This document shows, in pieces, positions 7,916 through 15,708 of a stretch of 64,000 nt of DNA. The translations under genes were made by a program, and so were the position numbers. Every line of letters starts with the position of its first letter. Within the stretch, counting starts at the first letter, position 1. The DNA comes from an uncultured Treponema sp. (GTDB lineage: Bacteria > Spirochaetota > Spirochaetia > Treponematales > Treponemataceae). Below the pieces are notes generated by a model. The model worked only from the letters and a program-made list of their open reading frames with translations. It ran no database searches and had not been told where the DNA came from. Where the stretch lies: positions 1 through 64,000 of the forward strand of contig CAKULY010000008.1 of NCBI GenBank assembly GCA_934667505.1, in the 5' to 3' direction.

Positions 7916-8575
7916 TTATTCATAGACGCTAAAATGTTTTTCTGTTCTATTGAAAGCAGTTGAAAAAACTGCGGTTATAATCAAGTACAGAACCATTGCC
8001 GGAAGATATACCAGTTCGTTTCCTGATGAAGAGGCTATGCTTCTTGTGATTTTTGTTATATCTTCAAGGGCTATAAGCGATACCAAAGAGGCATCTTTTA
8101 AAACCATTATAAATTCATTTCCAATTGAAGGAATTAGACGTCTTATTGACTGCGGAACAATTACAAGTCCCATTGTTTGCCAGTAAGAAAAACCTAGAGC
8201 GTGGCAAGCTTCTTTTTGACCTTTGTCTATAGATTGAATGGCGGCTCTTATGTATTCTGCCATGTAGGCTGCCGAATTTAGTGAAAACGCAATAAATGCT
8301 GCAAGGAATTTGCTTTGAAGCGTTAGCATAGGGCAAATTTTTGGTAATCCAAAGTAGATAAAGTAAAGCTGCATAAGAAGAGGAGTGCCTCTAAAAAAGA
8401 AGATGTATGCACTGCAGATGGATTTTAAAAACTTGTTCTTTGACATTTTGCCGAGCGCAAGAAAAAGACCAAAAACAATGCCTGCTGAAACAGATGCTAA
8501 AGTTAAGAGTATTGTTATTTTTGCGCCATTAAGAAGGGCTGGAATCCAGCCGATAATTTTTTGCAAACTTTCCAT
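7916..8575 (-). CDS. Polar amino acid ABC transporter, permease subunit
   Basis: A 219-residue inner-membrane permease of the HisM/GlnP family. About five membrane helices are visible. The GEN/AGE-type helical motif region EACHALGFSYWQTMGLVIVPQ carries the EAA loop that docks on the ATPase. It lies between the binding-protein gene and the ATPase gene and probably works as a homodimer, since only one permease gene is present. The gene begins after a strong intercistronic hairpin, which may reduce its expression relative to the binding protein. Confidence 0.92.
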   Translation of the reverse strand: MESLQKIIGWIPALLNGAKITILLTLASVSAGIVFGLFLALGKMSKNKFLKSICSAYIFFFRGTPLLMQLYFIYFGLPKICPMLTLQSKFLAAFIAFSLNSAAYMAEYIRAAIQSIDKGQKEACHALGFSYWQTMGLVIVPQSIRRLIPSIGNEFIMVLKDASLVSLIALEDITKITRSIASSSGNELVYLPAMVLYLIITAVFSTAFNRTEKHFSVYE

Positions 8576-8618
8576 TTAATGAATTCCTGTTGTCATTTTT
8601 TATGAATGTAGATGGGGC

Positions 8619-8664
8619 AATGTAGAGTTTTTATCAAGTTAAGCTTGACTAAAAACTCTACATT
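8619..8664 (-). terminator. Strong intercistronic hairpin after the binding-protein gene
   Basis: A 15-bp stem (8619-8633 with 8650-8664) is capped by a further TCAAG/CTTGA stem (8634-8638 with 8644-8648). It begins a few bases after the binding-protein stop codon, and no U-run follows on the minus strand. It therefore looks like an mRNA-stabilising or partial-termination hairpin that lets the binding protein be made in excess, as is known for other ABC operons. Confidence 0.6.
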
Positions 8665-8668
8665 TTGC

Positions 8669-9463
8669 TTATTCAGAAACTAAATCAGCTCCAAAAATTT
8701 TTATAGAAATTGCTTTTAAAGTTCCATCAGCGCGCATTTCATCAATAGCCTGATTAATTTTTTCAACAAGCTTCGCATTGCCTTTTTTTATTGCTACGCC
8801 AAAATATTCATCGGCTTTGCCTTGCCATACCATTTTGTATTCTGTGTCGGCAGGCGCAAGGTATGAAGCAGAAACTAGAGCGTCGCTAACAACTGCGTCG
8901 CAGCGGCCAAGTTTTAAATCATCATAAGCATTTATAACTTTGTCATATTCTGCCGGTTTGAACTTAAGCCCCGCTGCAGCCTGCTTTGTCATAAAGATGT
9001 CGGATGTCGTTTCTGCCTGGTATCCAACTGTAAGATTTTTTAAATCCGCAGGAGAAGATACCTTTAATTTTGAATCCTTTTTTAAGATGATTGCCTGGCC
9101 GTTTCCAATGTAAGGCTGTGAAAAATCCATGGATTCCAGGCGTTCTGGGGTAATTGTAGAGCCAGACATTATGCAGTCGTATTTGTCTGTTTGAAGACCT
9201 GCAAAAATTCCGTCCCATGCGGTGTCGATAAATTCTGCTTTTAGACCGAGTTTTTCGGCAACGGCTTTGCCAAGTTCTACATCAAATCCAATAGGTGTCT
9301 TTCCATCTGTGTCATAGTATTCCAAAGGTGGATAGCCAATTTCCATGCCGATTTTCAAGACGCCTTTCTCAATTGTGAATTCACCTTTTTCAACTTTTTT
9401 ACTACAACTTACAAATGCAAGGACTGCAATTGAAGCACATACAAATGAAAGAATTTTTTTCAT
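8669..9463 (-). CDS. Amino acid ABC transporter substrate-binding lipoprotein
   Basis: A 264-residue solute-binding protein of SBP family 3. The start is ATG 9461-9463, preceded by AGGAG; the longer frame lacks a site. Residues 1-19 are a signal peptide and Cys20 sits in the lipobox FVSC. The mature protein has the two-lobed family-3 pattern: LKIGMEIGYPPLEYYD near the start, GFDVELGKAVAEKLG, and WDGIFAGLQTDKYDCIMS. It delivers a polar amino acid to the permease downstream. It is first in the operon and follows a long untranslated region with possible regulatory folds. Confidence 0.92.
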   Translation of the reverse strand: MKKILSFVCASIAVLAFVSCSKKVEKGEFTIEKGVLKIGMEIGYPPLEYYDTDGKTPIGFDVELGKAVAEKLGLKAEFIDTAWDGIFAGLQTDKYDCIMSGSTITPERLESMDFSQPYIGNGQAIILKKDSKLKVSSPADLKNLTVGYQAETTSDIFMTKQAAAGLKFKPAEYDKVINAYDDLKLGRCDAVVSDALVSASYLAPADTEYKMVWQGKADEYFGVAIKKGNAKLVEKINQAIDEMRADGTLKAISIKIFGADLVSE

Positions 9464-9477
9464 ACATTCTCCTAAGT

Positions 9478-9631
9478 GGATGTCCAATAAGCTCTAAATG
9501 TCATTGTCGTGCTTGATACTGCGATGTTTCTGAAAGAAACCCGGTTAGCAGTCTCTAAATGATTGTAATATATACATTTAGATTTTCGGAACAAGCCCGA
9601 AAATGGCATAAAAGATATTTACAGGACATCC
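9478..9631 (-). promoter_or_regulatory. Possible structured 5' leader of the amino acid transporter operon
   Basis: On the minus strand an 8-bp closing helix (GGATGTCC at 9624-9631 with GGACATCC at 9478-9485) encloses three stems: ATTTTCGG...CCGAAAAT, CTAAATG (9575-9581) with CATTTAG (9555-9561), and ACTGC...GCAGT containing GTTTC-TTTCA-GAAAC. The 9-mer CATTTAGAG occurs twice (9553-9561 and 9492-9500), and either copy could pair with the same CTAAATG. The closing helix ends just before the Shine-Dalgarno sequence. I matched it to no known riboswitch. A weaker promoter inside (TTGTTC-16-TATATT) would abolish most of this fold. Confidence 0.4.
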
Positions 9632-9652
9632 CCATTTCTTCTAAAAAAATAA

Positions 9653-9690
9653 AGGGACTTATAACGTTAAAAGAAACGCCATTGTCCCTC
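9653..9690 (-). terminator. Terminator-like hairpin at the head of the transporter leader
   Basis: AGGGAC (9684-9689 on the complement) pairs with GTCCCT (9653-9658), with an inner GCGTT/AACGT helix and a following U-rich run. It lies about 95 nt beyond the ankyrin gene stop and a few bases after the predicted start of the transporter transcript. It may terminate the ankyrin gene, or act as an attenuator for the transporter. Confidence 0.5.
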
Positions 9691-9701
9691 AAGTTGTTTA
9701 T

Positions 9702-9730
9702 ATTGTAGAAAAATAAATGCTATTAGTCAA
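9702..9730 (-). promoter_or_regulatory. Sigma70-type promoter for the amino acid transporter operon
   Basis: Reading leftward: TTGACT (9725-9730), a 17-nt spacer, then TACAAT (9702-9707). It is close to consensus. Transcription from here would give a leader of about 230 nt and run first through the terminator-like hairpin at 9653-9690. Confidence 0.55.
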
Positions 9731-9783
9731 TAAATTTTCATTTTCTATGTATAAATATGCACATTTTAAAAATTGATTCTGCT

Positions 9784-12564
9784 TCATTTTAAAAGCTGCG
9801 CAGCGTCGCTTCTTTTCCAGCGGAGAGCCGTAGTGTAAGGCGTTTCGCCAGAAATATTCTTTGATTCCTTGTCAAGTCCATAAGAAACAAGCTTTTCAAT
9901 TGTAGCTAAATCTGCAAGTCTTGCCGCATAGTGCAAAATAGTGTTTCCCTGTATGTCGCTTTTTGAACCTGCGTATTTTACAACATCTTCAAGGATAAGA
10001 GTGTTGTTGTTCGTAAAAACTATTGTAAGCGGATTTATTCCTTTTGTGTCGATTGATATAAAAGGATCAGAGCCTTTTTCCAGCAGCATTTTTGCAAGCG
10101 TCGCATTATTGTTTTCAACCGCAATGCCTAGCGGTGTGTATCCATCTGCATTCCTTGTGTCAAACGGATAGCCTCTCGCTAAAAGTTTTTCAAGCAGCTG
10201 AGGACTTTTGTTGTTTTTTACAACTATGTGAATAGGAGTGTTTCCGTCGCTGTCTGCAATGGTTGTGTTGCTTCCTAGAACGGCTTGAATAACATCGTCT
10301 CCTTGAGAAAGGCTTATGCTGAACGGAGTGTTTCCGGCTTTATCTCTTGAAAGAGGGTTTCCGCCGGCGTTTCTTATAAGATTGATTGTTTCAATGTCGC
10401 CGGCAATTGCAGCTTCGTGGTAAGCATTTTTTCCTGAAATTTCTTGAATCTGAGGATTTGCGTGGTGTTCAAGCAGCAAAGTTGTTATTTCTATATTCTT
10501 TGAGCGTATTGCGTCCATAAGAATTGTTCTGCCAGAAGTGTCGCTGGAGTCCGGATTAGCTCCGCACTCTAGCAAAAGTCTTGCCATTTCAGCTTTTCCA
10601 GAAATTGCCGCTTCAGAAAGCGCTGATTTTCCAGTTACGTTTTGAGCATTTATGTCTGCTCCGAGTTTGACAAGCGTTTTTGCGCTGCTGCTGTTTCCCC
10701 AGCGCACTGCTGTGTGTAAAGGAGTGCTTCCAAGATTGTCCCGGATATTTAACTTGCAGCCGTTTTTCACAAGTTCTTCTATTACTGAGGCATTGTCAGT
10801 TTTTGCTGCATTGAATATTGGAGTTTCTCCGTTTGCATTTCTTGCTTCTGCGTCCGCTCCTTTTTTTATCAGTTTTGAAACGGCTTCCGGAAGTTCCCAT
10901 TCGGCTGCATAATGCAAAGCTGTGTTTCCACTTCCATCTGTAGCTTTAATTGTTTGCGATGTTATCAGCCAGTCCATAGTTTCTTGCCCATTGTTTAAGG
11001 CAAGGCTCAAAGGTGACTGGTTTTTGTTGTTCGTAGCAAATATATCTGCGTTTTTTGCCAGAAGAAGTTCTCCAAGCTGTTTTTTGTTTTTTTGAACAGC
11101 CATAAAAAGCGCGGTATCGCCTTCGGAGTTCCTTGAATTTACATCCTCTGTAAGGCTTAAAATGTACTGAATCTTTGAAAGCGGCGCATCGCTTTTGATT
11201 GCGACGCATAAAGGGGAATTTCCGTTTGAATCGTGGCTATTTATATTCTTGCTTGTAATAATTAGAGAAAGAGTTTCATCATCTTTTTCTAAAGCCCTTA
11301 AAAGCGGGGTTTTTCCATTTGTGTCTTTAGAATGAATGTCAGCTCCTTTTTTTGCGTAAAATTCTATGTGTTCTTTGTTGCCGATTTCTATTGCAAGCGA
11401 AAATGGAGTAACGCCGTCTTTGTTTCTTGCGTTTATATCCGCCCCTGAAGATGTAAGTTTTTCAAGAATAGAAGTAGGAACATTTGTAAGCGTCGCTATA
11501 TGCAAAACCGTATCGCCGTAAGTGTCTTTTTTAGTAACATCGCTCTTGTAGGCAATGAGCAAGGAGTATAATTCGTCGCGTTTTTGTGCTGGCATTGCAA
11601 TAAGAATTGGAGTTTTTCCCAGATTGTCCTTTGCGTTTATGTTTGCTCCGGAATCTAAAAGCATTTTCGCAATGCCTGTGTTTCCGTAGCGAACAGCTTC
11701 GTGCAAAGGTGTTGCTCCGGAACTGTCCTGAACATTTGTAGAAGCGTTGTTTTCAAGTAAGAATGCGGTTATTTTTTCGTGTCCTGCTATTGCGCTGAAG
11801 TGAAGGGGTGTCTGGCCGTCTTCGAACCTGTAGTTTAAGTTCCTGTTTGAAACTGCGGTTTGAAAGTATGCATATTCATCGCTTGATGTTCTTTCGGCGC
11901 CGTTCATGATTAATATTGCCGCAATATCTATCATTCCTTCTGAGTTTATGTCAAAAAATGCGTAATCCAAAGGAGTTTTTCCGTTTATATCTTTTTCTGA
12001 AAGTGGGAATTTTTTAGATACGCATTTTTCCAACGCTTTTTCGTTCTTTTTTTCAACAAAATAGTGAACTAAGCTTTTTTGTTCTTCTGCAGTTTTACAG
12101 TTGCGTGTTTTTTCATTAATAAATATGTCGTAATAAACGGGATTTTCTTCGAATCCTATTTCCATAGCGGTTTTTCCGTCGTTATCGCAGATAAAAATGT
12201 CGCAATTGTCCGCTATTAATTCTTCAACAGATTCGGTCGCGTTCTTTATTACTGCTATATGCAATGGAGTTCTGCCTTCTGCTATGTTTTTTATATTAGG
12301 ATCTGCTCCTTGAGCAATAAGAAAACTTATCATAGAAGGTTCGTTTAAGGCTGCCGCTTCGTGGAGCGCCGTATTGCCATCTTCATCGGTTGCATTTACA
12401 TCGTATTTAGAAACAAAAAGGCTTTTAGCCTCCTCAATTCTTCCTTCTTTTATGAGCTGCTGCACAGAAACTTCTTTTTTAGGAGCCGATTTACAAGCGA
12501 AAACTATAAGAGCTGAAAAAACTAATACGAAAATTGATATTTTTCTTCTATAAGAATTATGCAT
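9784..12564 (-). CDS. Giant ankyrin-repeat lipoprotein
   Basis: A 926-residue protein made almost entirely of ankyrin repeats. The signal peptide spans residues 1-23 with Cys24 after LIVFA, so it should be lipidated. After a short linker (KSAPKKE), about 25 repeats of roughly 33 residues run to the C-terminus, with the recurring pattern DxxGxTPLHxAxxxGxxxxxxxLLxxGAdxN. GAGG precedes the ATG. Ankyrin stacks bind proteins; in a periplasmic or surface lipoprotein the partner may be host or envelope proteins, but nothing in the sequence identifies it. It is monocistronic, with the uracil permease gene divergent upstream. There is no frameshift despite the repetition. Confidence 0.9.
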   Translation of the reverse strand: MHNSYRRKISIFVLVFSALIVFACKSAPKKEVSVQQLIKEGRIEEAKSLFVSKYDVNATDEDGNTALHEAAALNEPSMISFLIAQGADPNIKNIAEGRTPLHIAVIKNATESVEELIADNCDIFICDNDGKTAMEIGFEENPVYYDIFINEKTRNCKTAEEQKSLVHYFVEKKNEKALEKCVSKKFPLSEKDINGKTPLDYAFFDINSEGMIDIAAILIMNGAERTSSDEYAYFQTAVSNRNLNYRFEDGQTPLHFSAIAGHEKITAFLLENNASTNVQDSSGATPLHEAVRYGNTGIAKMLLDSGANINAKDNLGKTPILIAMPAQKRDELYSLLIAYKSDVTKKDTYGDTVLHIATLTNVPTSILEKLTSSGADINARNKDGVTPFSLAIEIGNKEHIEFYAKKGADIHSKDTNGKTPLLRALEKDDETLSLIITSKNINSHDSNGNSPLCVAIKSDAPLSKIQYILSLTEDVNSRNSEGDTALFMAVQKNKKQLGELLLAKNADIFATNNKNQSPLSLALNNGQETMDWLITSQTIKATDGSGNTALHYAAEWELPEAVSKLIKKGADAEARNANGETPIFNAAKTDNASVIEELVKNGCKLNIRDNLGSTPLHTAVRWGNSSSAKTLVKLGADINAQNVTGKSALSEAAISGKAEMARLLLECGANPDSSDTSGRTILMDAIRSKNIEITTLLLEHHANPQIQEISGKNAYHEAAIAGDIETINLIRNAGGNPLSRDKAGNTPFSISLSQGDDVIQAVLGSNTTIADSDGNTPIHIVVKNNKSPQLLEKLLARGYPFDTRNADGYTPLGIAVENNNATLAKMLLEKGSDPFISIDTKGINPLTIVFTNNNTLILEDVVKYAGSKSDIQGNTILHYAARLADLATIEKLVSYGLDKESKNISGETPYTTALRWKRSDAAQLLK

Positions 12565-12670
12565 AGATTCCTCGCATGAAATTTTCTTTTTCTTACATTG
12601 TGTATCGGAATTTTAAACTTAAGATTTAGAAGTTTTTTATAATACATTTTACTTTTTGCAAGTATTCCCA

Positions 12671-12699
12671 TTGAATAGTTTTTTTTCAAAGAGTATAAT
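12671..12699 (+). promoter_or_regulatory. Sigma70-type promoter upstream of the duplicated uraA leader
   Basis: TTGAAT (12671-12676), a 17-nt spacer, then a perfect TATAAT (12694-12699). The implied start near 12706 lies just before the first of two tandem leader units, giving an untranslated leader of nearly 250 nt. Confidence 0.6.
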
Positions 12700-12714
12700 T
12701 TTACAATTTGTATA

Positions 12715-12948
12715 AAAGTGCCAAAAATGGCGTCAAGATTTTATCATTGCAGTTTGCTCAAGCGTCGCTTTCACAAGCTGTAATTTTCGTCATCCATGGC
12801 TTACCGCTAACGCGGAGTTTTATAAGGAGGCATGATAAAAATTGCATCCGTGTAATTTTTATCATTACAGTTTGCTCAAGCGTCGCTTTCACAAACTGTG
12901 ATTCTCGCCATCCGTGGCTCGCCACTACGCGGAGTTTTATAAGGAGTT
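12715..12948 (+). repeat. Tandemly duplicated leader of the uracil permease gene
   Basis: Two similar units of about 92 bp lie 118 bp apart (core 12739-12830 and 12857-12948). Each has a hairpin CAGTTTG...CAAACTG (CAAGCTG in unit 1, keeping a G-U pair), then a segment ending in CGCGGAGTTTTATAAGGAG, which includes a Shine-Dalgarno sequence. Only the second is followed by the permease ATG at normal spacing. The first is followed closely by ATG 12832 and a 7-codon frame ending at 12855. Unit 2 is headed by a 12-bp hairpin, ATGATAAAAATT with AATTTTTATCAT, resembling H1 of the GATAAAAA-type leader elements. Confidence 0.75.
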
Positions 12949-12952
12949 TTAA

Positions 12953-14296
12953 ATGAATTTAATTTATGGAATAAAAGACAGACCGTCTATTGGTAAGGTT
13001 TTCTTATTCGCTTGTCAGCAGCTTCTTGCAATAATGGCTGCAACTATTGCAGTCCCTGCAATTGTAGGAAACGGACTTACGGCTTCTGCCGCACTGTTTG
13101 GCGCAGGTGTCGGTTCAATTGTTTATTTGCTTTTTACAAAAAGTTCTAGCCCTGTGTTTTTGGGAAGCTCATTCGCTTTCATAGGTTCAATGTTCAGCGC
13201 TTTTGGAGGAGCTGCCTCAGTTTCTGTTGGATACTGGGGACTTATAATCGGCGCCCTTATGGCAGGCTTGGTTTACGTTGTAATCGCGCTGATTATAAAG
13301 TTCTGCGGTGTAAAATGGATTGACAATCTTATGCCTCCTGTAATTATCGGTCCTACTGTTGCAATAATCGGGCTAAGCCTGTCTAGCAATGCTGTTGGCG
13401 ACCTTATGAAGTCAAGCGTAGAAGGTGGAAGCACTTATATTGCTATAATTTGCGGGCTTGTAACACTTTTTGTAACAATGATTTGCTCTACCTATGGTAA
13501 AAAAATCGGAAAACTCATTCCTTTTATTATAGGAATCCTTGCAGGTTATGCCGTTGCTTCTATTTTTGCTCTTGTTGGAATCCTTGCAAAAAATCCTGCG
13601 CTTGTGGTTATAAATTATTCTGCTTTTAAAGAAGTTCACGGATTGTTTTCTATGCCTGATTTTACCTTTCTTTTAGGAGGAAAAGAAGGTCTTTCTGGAA
13701 TTACAGGCAGCTATCTTCTAACAATATTTGCAGCCTATGTTCCTGTTGCGTTCGTAGTTTTTGCAGAGCACCTTGCAGATCACAAAAATCTTTCTGCAAT
13801 AATCGGTGTTAATCTTCTTGAAAAGCCTGGTCTTTCAAGAACTTTGCTTGGCGACGGCATAGGTTCTGTTTTAGGCGCTTTTTTTGGAGGCTGTCCTAAT
13901 ACAACTTACGGTGAATCAATTGGTTGCGTTGCCATAACTAGAAACGCTTCTACAATAACAATATGGGGCTGCGCATTCCTTTGCATAATCTTTTCTTTAA
14001 TAAGTCCTTTGGTTGCCTTCCTTGAAACAATTCCAAACTGTGTAATGGGCGGAGTTTGTATCGCCCTTTACGGATTTATCGCAGTTTCCGGATTTAAGAT
14101 GTTCCAGACAGTTGACTTGAACAAAAACAGAAACCTCTTTGTGGCATCAGTTATCTTTATAACCGGTGTAGGCGGAATGGTGATAAATTTCGGCAAGGTT
14201 GAAATAAGAACTGTTGCCTGCGCTTTAATTCTTGGAATCCTTACAAATGTTGTTCTTCGCGGAGAAAAAGACGAGGACGCATCAAAAACTGAATAA
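12953..14296 (+). CDS. uraA: Uracil permease (NCS2 family)
   Basis: A 447-residue inner-membrane transporter of the NCS2 nucleobase family, expected to import uracil by proton symport. About 12-14 hydrophobic helices are visible. The family signature near residue 325, PNTTYGESIGCVAITRNAS, matches the UraA-type motif with its conserved Glu; xanthine permeases differ here. AAGGAG precedes the ATG by 6 nt. The gene has its own promoter and an unusual duplicated leader. It is followed by a hairpin element and then the CobW-like gene, with no pyrimidine genes next to it. Confidence 0.9.
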   Translation: MNLIYGIKDRPSIGKVFLFACQQLLAIMAATIAVPAIVGNGLTASAALFGAGVGSIVYLLFTKSSSPVFLGSSFAFIGSMFSAFGGAASVSVGYWGLIIGALMAGLVYVVIALIIKFCGVKWIDNLMPPVIIGPTVAIIGLSLSSNAVGDLMKSSVEGGSTYIAIICGLVTLFVTMICSTYGKKIGKLIPFIIGILAGYAVASIFALVGILAKNPALVVINYSAFKEVHGLFSMPDFTFLLGGKEGLSGITGSYLLTIFAAYVPVAFVVFAEHLADHKNLSAIIGVNLLEKPGLSRTLLGDGIGSVLGAFFGGCPNTTYGESIGCVAITRNASTITIWGCAFLCIIFSLISPLVAFLETIPNCVMGGVCIALYGFIAVSGFKMFQTVDLNKNRNLFVASVIFITGVGGMVINFGKVEIRTVACALILGILTNVVLRGEKDEDASKTE

Positions 14297-14351
14297 AAAC
14301 AGCCGGAAATGGCGTCTGTTTTTATCTTAAAAAGTTTGCGTCGCAAACTTT
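14293..14351 (+). repeat. GATAAAAA-type hairpin leader element, copy 2
   Basis: H1: ATAAAAACAG (14293-14302) with CTGTTTTTAT (14316-14325), overlapping the uraA stop codon and probably terminating it. H2: a perfect 10-bp palindromic hairpin, AAAGTTTGCG (14331-14340) with CGCAAACTTT (14342-14351). There is no H3 in this copy. The 26 bases at 14341-14366, including the next gene's binding site, are repeated exactly on the minus strand at 45027-45052. Confidence 0.7.
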
Positions 14352-14369
14352 CTTTTTATGGGAGAAAAT

Positions 14370-15572
14370 ATGTCTAAAAAATTAATTCCGATAACTCTGC
14401 TTTGTGGCTATCTTGGAGCTGGAAAAACCACTTTAATGAATAAGGTTCTTACAAATCAAAAAGGCTATAAAGTGGCTGTAATTGTAAACGACATTGGTGA
14501 AATTAATGTGGATGAAAGCCTTATTGCAAAAGGCGCAAATATTACTGACACTTCAAGCATTATTGGGCTTCAAAATGGCTGCATCTGCTGCACGCTCAAG
14601 TCTGACTTGGTTCAACAGATTGAAGATCTTATAAAAACAGGCAAGTTTGATTACATTTTAATCGAAGCAAGCGGTGTTTGCGAGCCAATGCCAATTGCTC
14701 AGGCAATCGAACAGATTAGAAACGGAAAACTTGACAATGTTGTTAGCGTAGTTGATGCAAAACGCCTTGTTGATGAATTTTCTAGCGGTGATAGTCTATT
14801 AAAGAAGGACATGGGTGAAGAAGATTTGGAATCCCTTTTGGTTCAACAGATAGAATTTTGCTCTACTTTAATAATAAATAAAAAAGACCTTGTTTCTGAA
14901 GATGAAATGAAAAAAGTTCGTGCAGTTGTAAACGCTCTTCAGCCTCATGTAAAAGTTATTGAAACCAGCCAAGGAAATGTTGATGTAGCGGATATTCTTT
15001 CAACGCAAAGATTCGATTTTGATACAGTTTTTGAAAGCGCGGCCTGGGTTCAGCACTTGGAAGGCGATGAAAACAGCCACGAAGAGCATGATGAACACGA
15101 CCATGACCATGAGCATGAAGAACACAATCACGAAGAAGAGTATGGCGGGCATCACCACGAAGAAGGACACCACCATCACGAGCACAACCACGAGGGCGCT
15201 GATGAGGACGAATACGGAATAGGAAACTTTGTTTACTATCGCCGGAGACCGTTTAATCGGGACAGGCTTGAAGAGTATGCCGCTCGTTGGCCTAGAAACA
15301 TTATTCGTTGCAAAGGCGTAATTTGGTTTAGCGATGAAGACAGCATGGCTTATGTGTTTGAAACTTCTGGCCGGCAGATTCAGGCCGGGGCTTCTGGAAC
15401 ATGGCTTGCTTCTTGCTCAAAACAGGAGCAGGAAGAAGTTCTTGCAAGAGAACCTAAAGTCCGCGCTGAATGGGATTCAAAAGTTGGCGACCGCATGATA
15501 AAACTTTGCATAATCGGTCAAAAATTAGATAAAGAAAAAATAACAAAAGAACTCGATTCAATTTTAGACTAA
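14370..15572 (+). CDS. CobW/COG0523-family GTPase with histidine-rich insert
   Basis: A 400-residue GTP-dependent metallochaperone of the CobW/YjiA/ZigA group. GGGAG sits 8 nt before ATG 14370; an ATG at 14358 lies ahead of that site. Walker A is GYLGAGKTT (13-21), the metal-binding CICC motif lies at 71-74, followed by an EASG motif and the guanine-recognition NKKD. Residues about 226-275 form an insert packed with His, Glu and Asp, likely to bind zinc or nickel. A CobW_C domain follows (about 290-400). Related proteins deliver zinc under scarcity, but no zinc box or metal-uptake gene is adjacent, so the metal is not determined. Confidence 0.88.
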   Translation: MSKKLIPITLLCGYLGAGKTTLMNKVLTNQKGYKVAVIVNDIGEINVDESLIAKGANITDTSSIIGLQNGCICCTLKSDLVQQIEDLIKTGKFDYILIEASGVCEPMPIAQAIEQIRNGKLDNVVSVVDAKRLVDEFSSGDSLLKKDMGEEDLESLLVQQIEFCSTLIINKKDLVSEDEMKKVRAVVNALQPHVKVIETSQGNVDVADILSTQRFDFDTVFESAAWVQHLEGDENSHEEHDEHDHDHEHEEHNHEEEYGGHHHEEGHHHHEHNHEGADEDEYGIGNFVYYRRRPFNRDRLEEYAARWPRNIIRCKGVIWFSDEDSMAYVFETSGRQIQAGASGTWLASCSKQEQEEVLAREPKVRAEWDSKVGDRMIKLCIIGQKLDKEKITKELDSILD

Positions 15573-15695
15573 AGTTCTTTTCGAATCCGTCTTGCAGCTT
15601 CTAGTATGGGCGGGTTCGCATTCGCAAATCGCAAAACGTCGGACGCAAGGTTTTAAGAGTACTCTCGCAAATGTGCCTTGACCCGGCGTTTTTTT
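15573..15695 (+). promoter_or_regulatory. Possible structured leader before the MATE exporter
   Basis: The spacer is more G+C-rich than its surroundings. TCCG and TTGC (15586-15595) can pair with GCAA (15631-15634) and CGGA (15640-15643). CAAGG (15646-15650) can pair with CCTTG (15676-15680) around the palindrome AGAGTACTCT, and a run of seven T follows at about 15689-15695. It could be the terminator of the CobW gene, an attenuator for the exporter, or both. It matches no riboswitch I recognise. Confidence 0.35.
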
Positions 15696-15708
15696 AATAA
15701 GGTGAAAT

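Noticed and set aside
12708..12956. Open frame of 82 codons upstream of uraA
   Set aside because: It is the translation of the tandem leader repeat (HGLPLTRSFIRR and HPWLATTRSFIRS are the two units) and has no start signal; the paired base changes fit RNA structure better than coding.
15000..15222. Open frames inside the His-rich part of the CobW-like gene on both strands
   Set aside because: Low-complexity CAC/GAA codons produce open frames in other registers; the CobW frame explains the region fully.
15581..15645. tRNA-like segment (TTCGAATCC and GGGTTCGCATTCGC)
   Set aside because: No acceptor stem, anticodon arm or CCA arrangement can be made from the surrounding bases.
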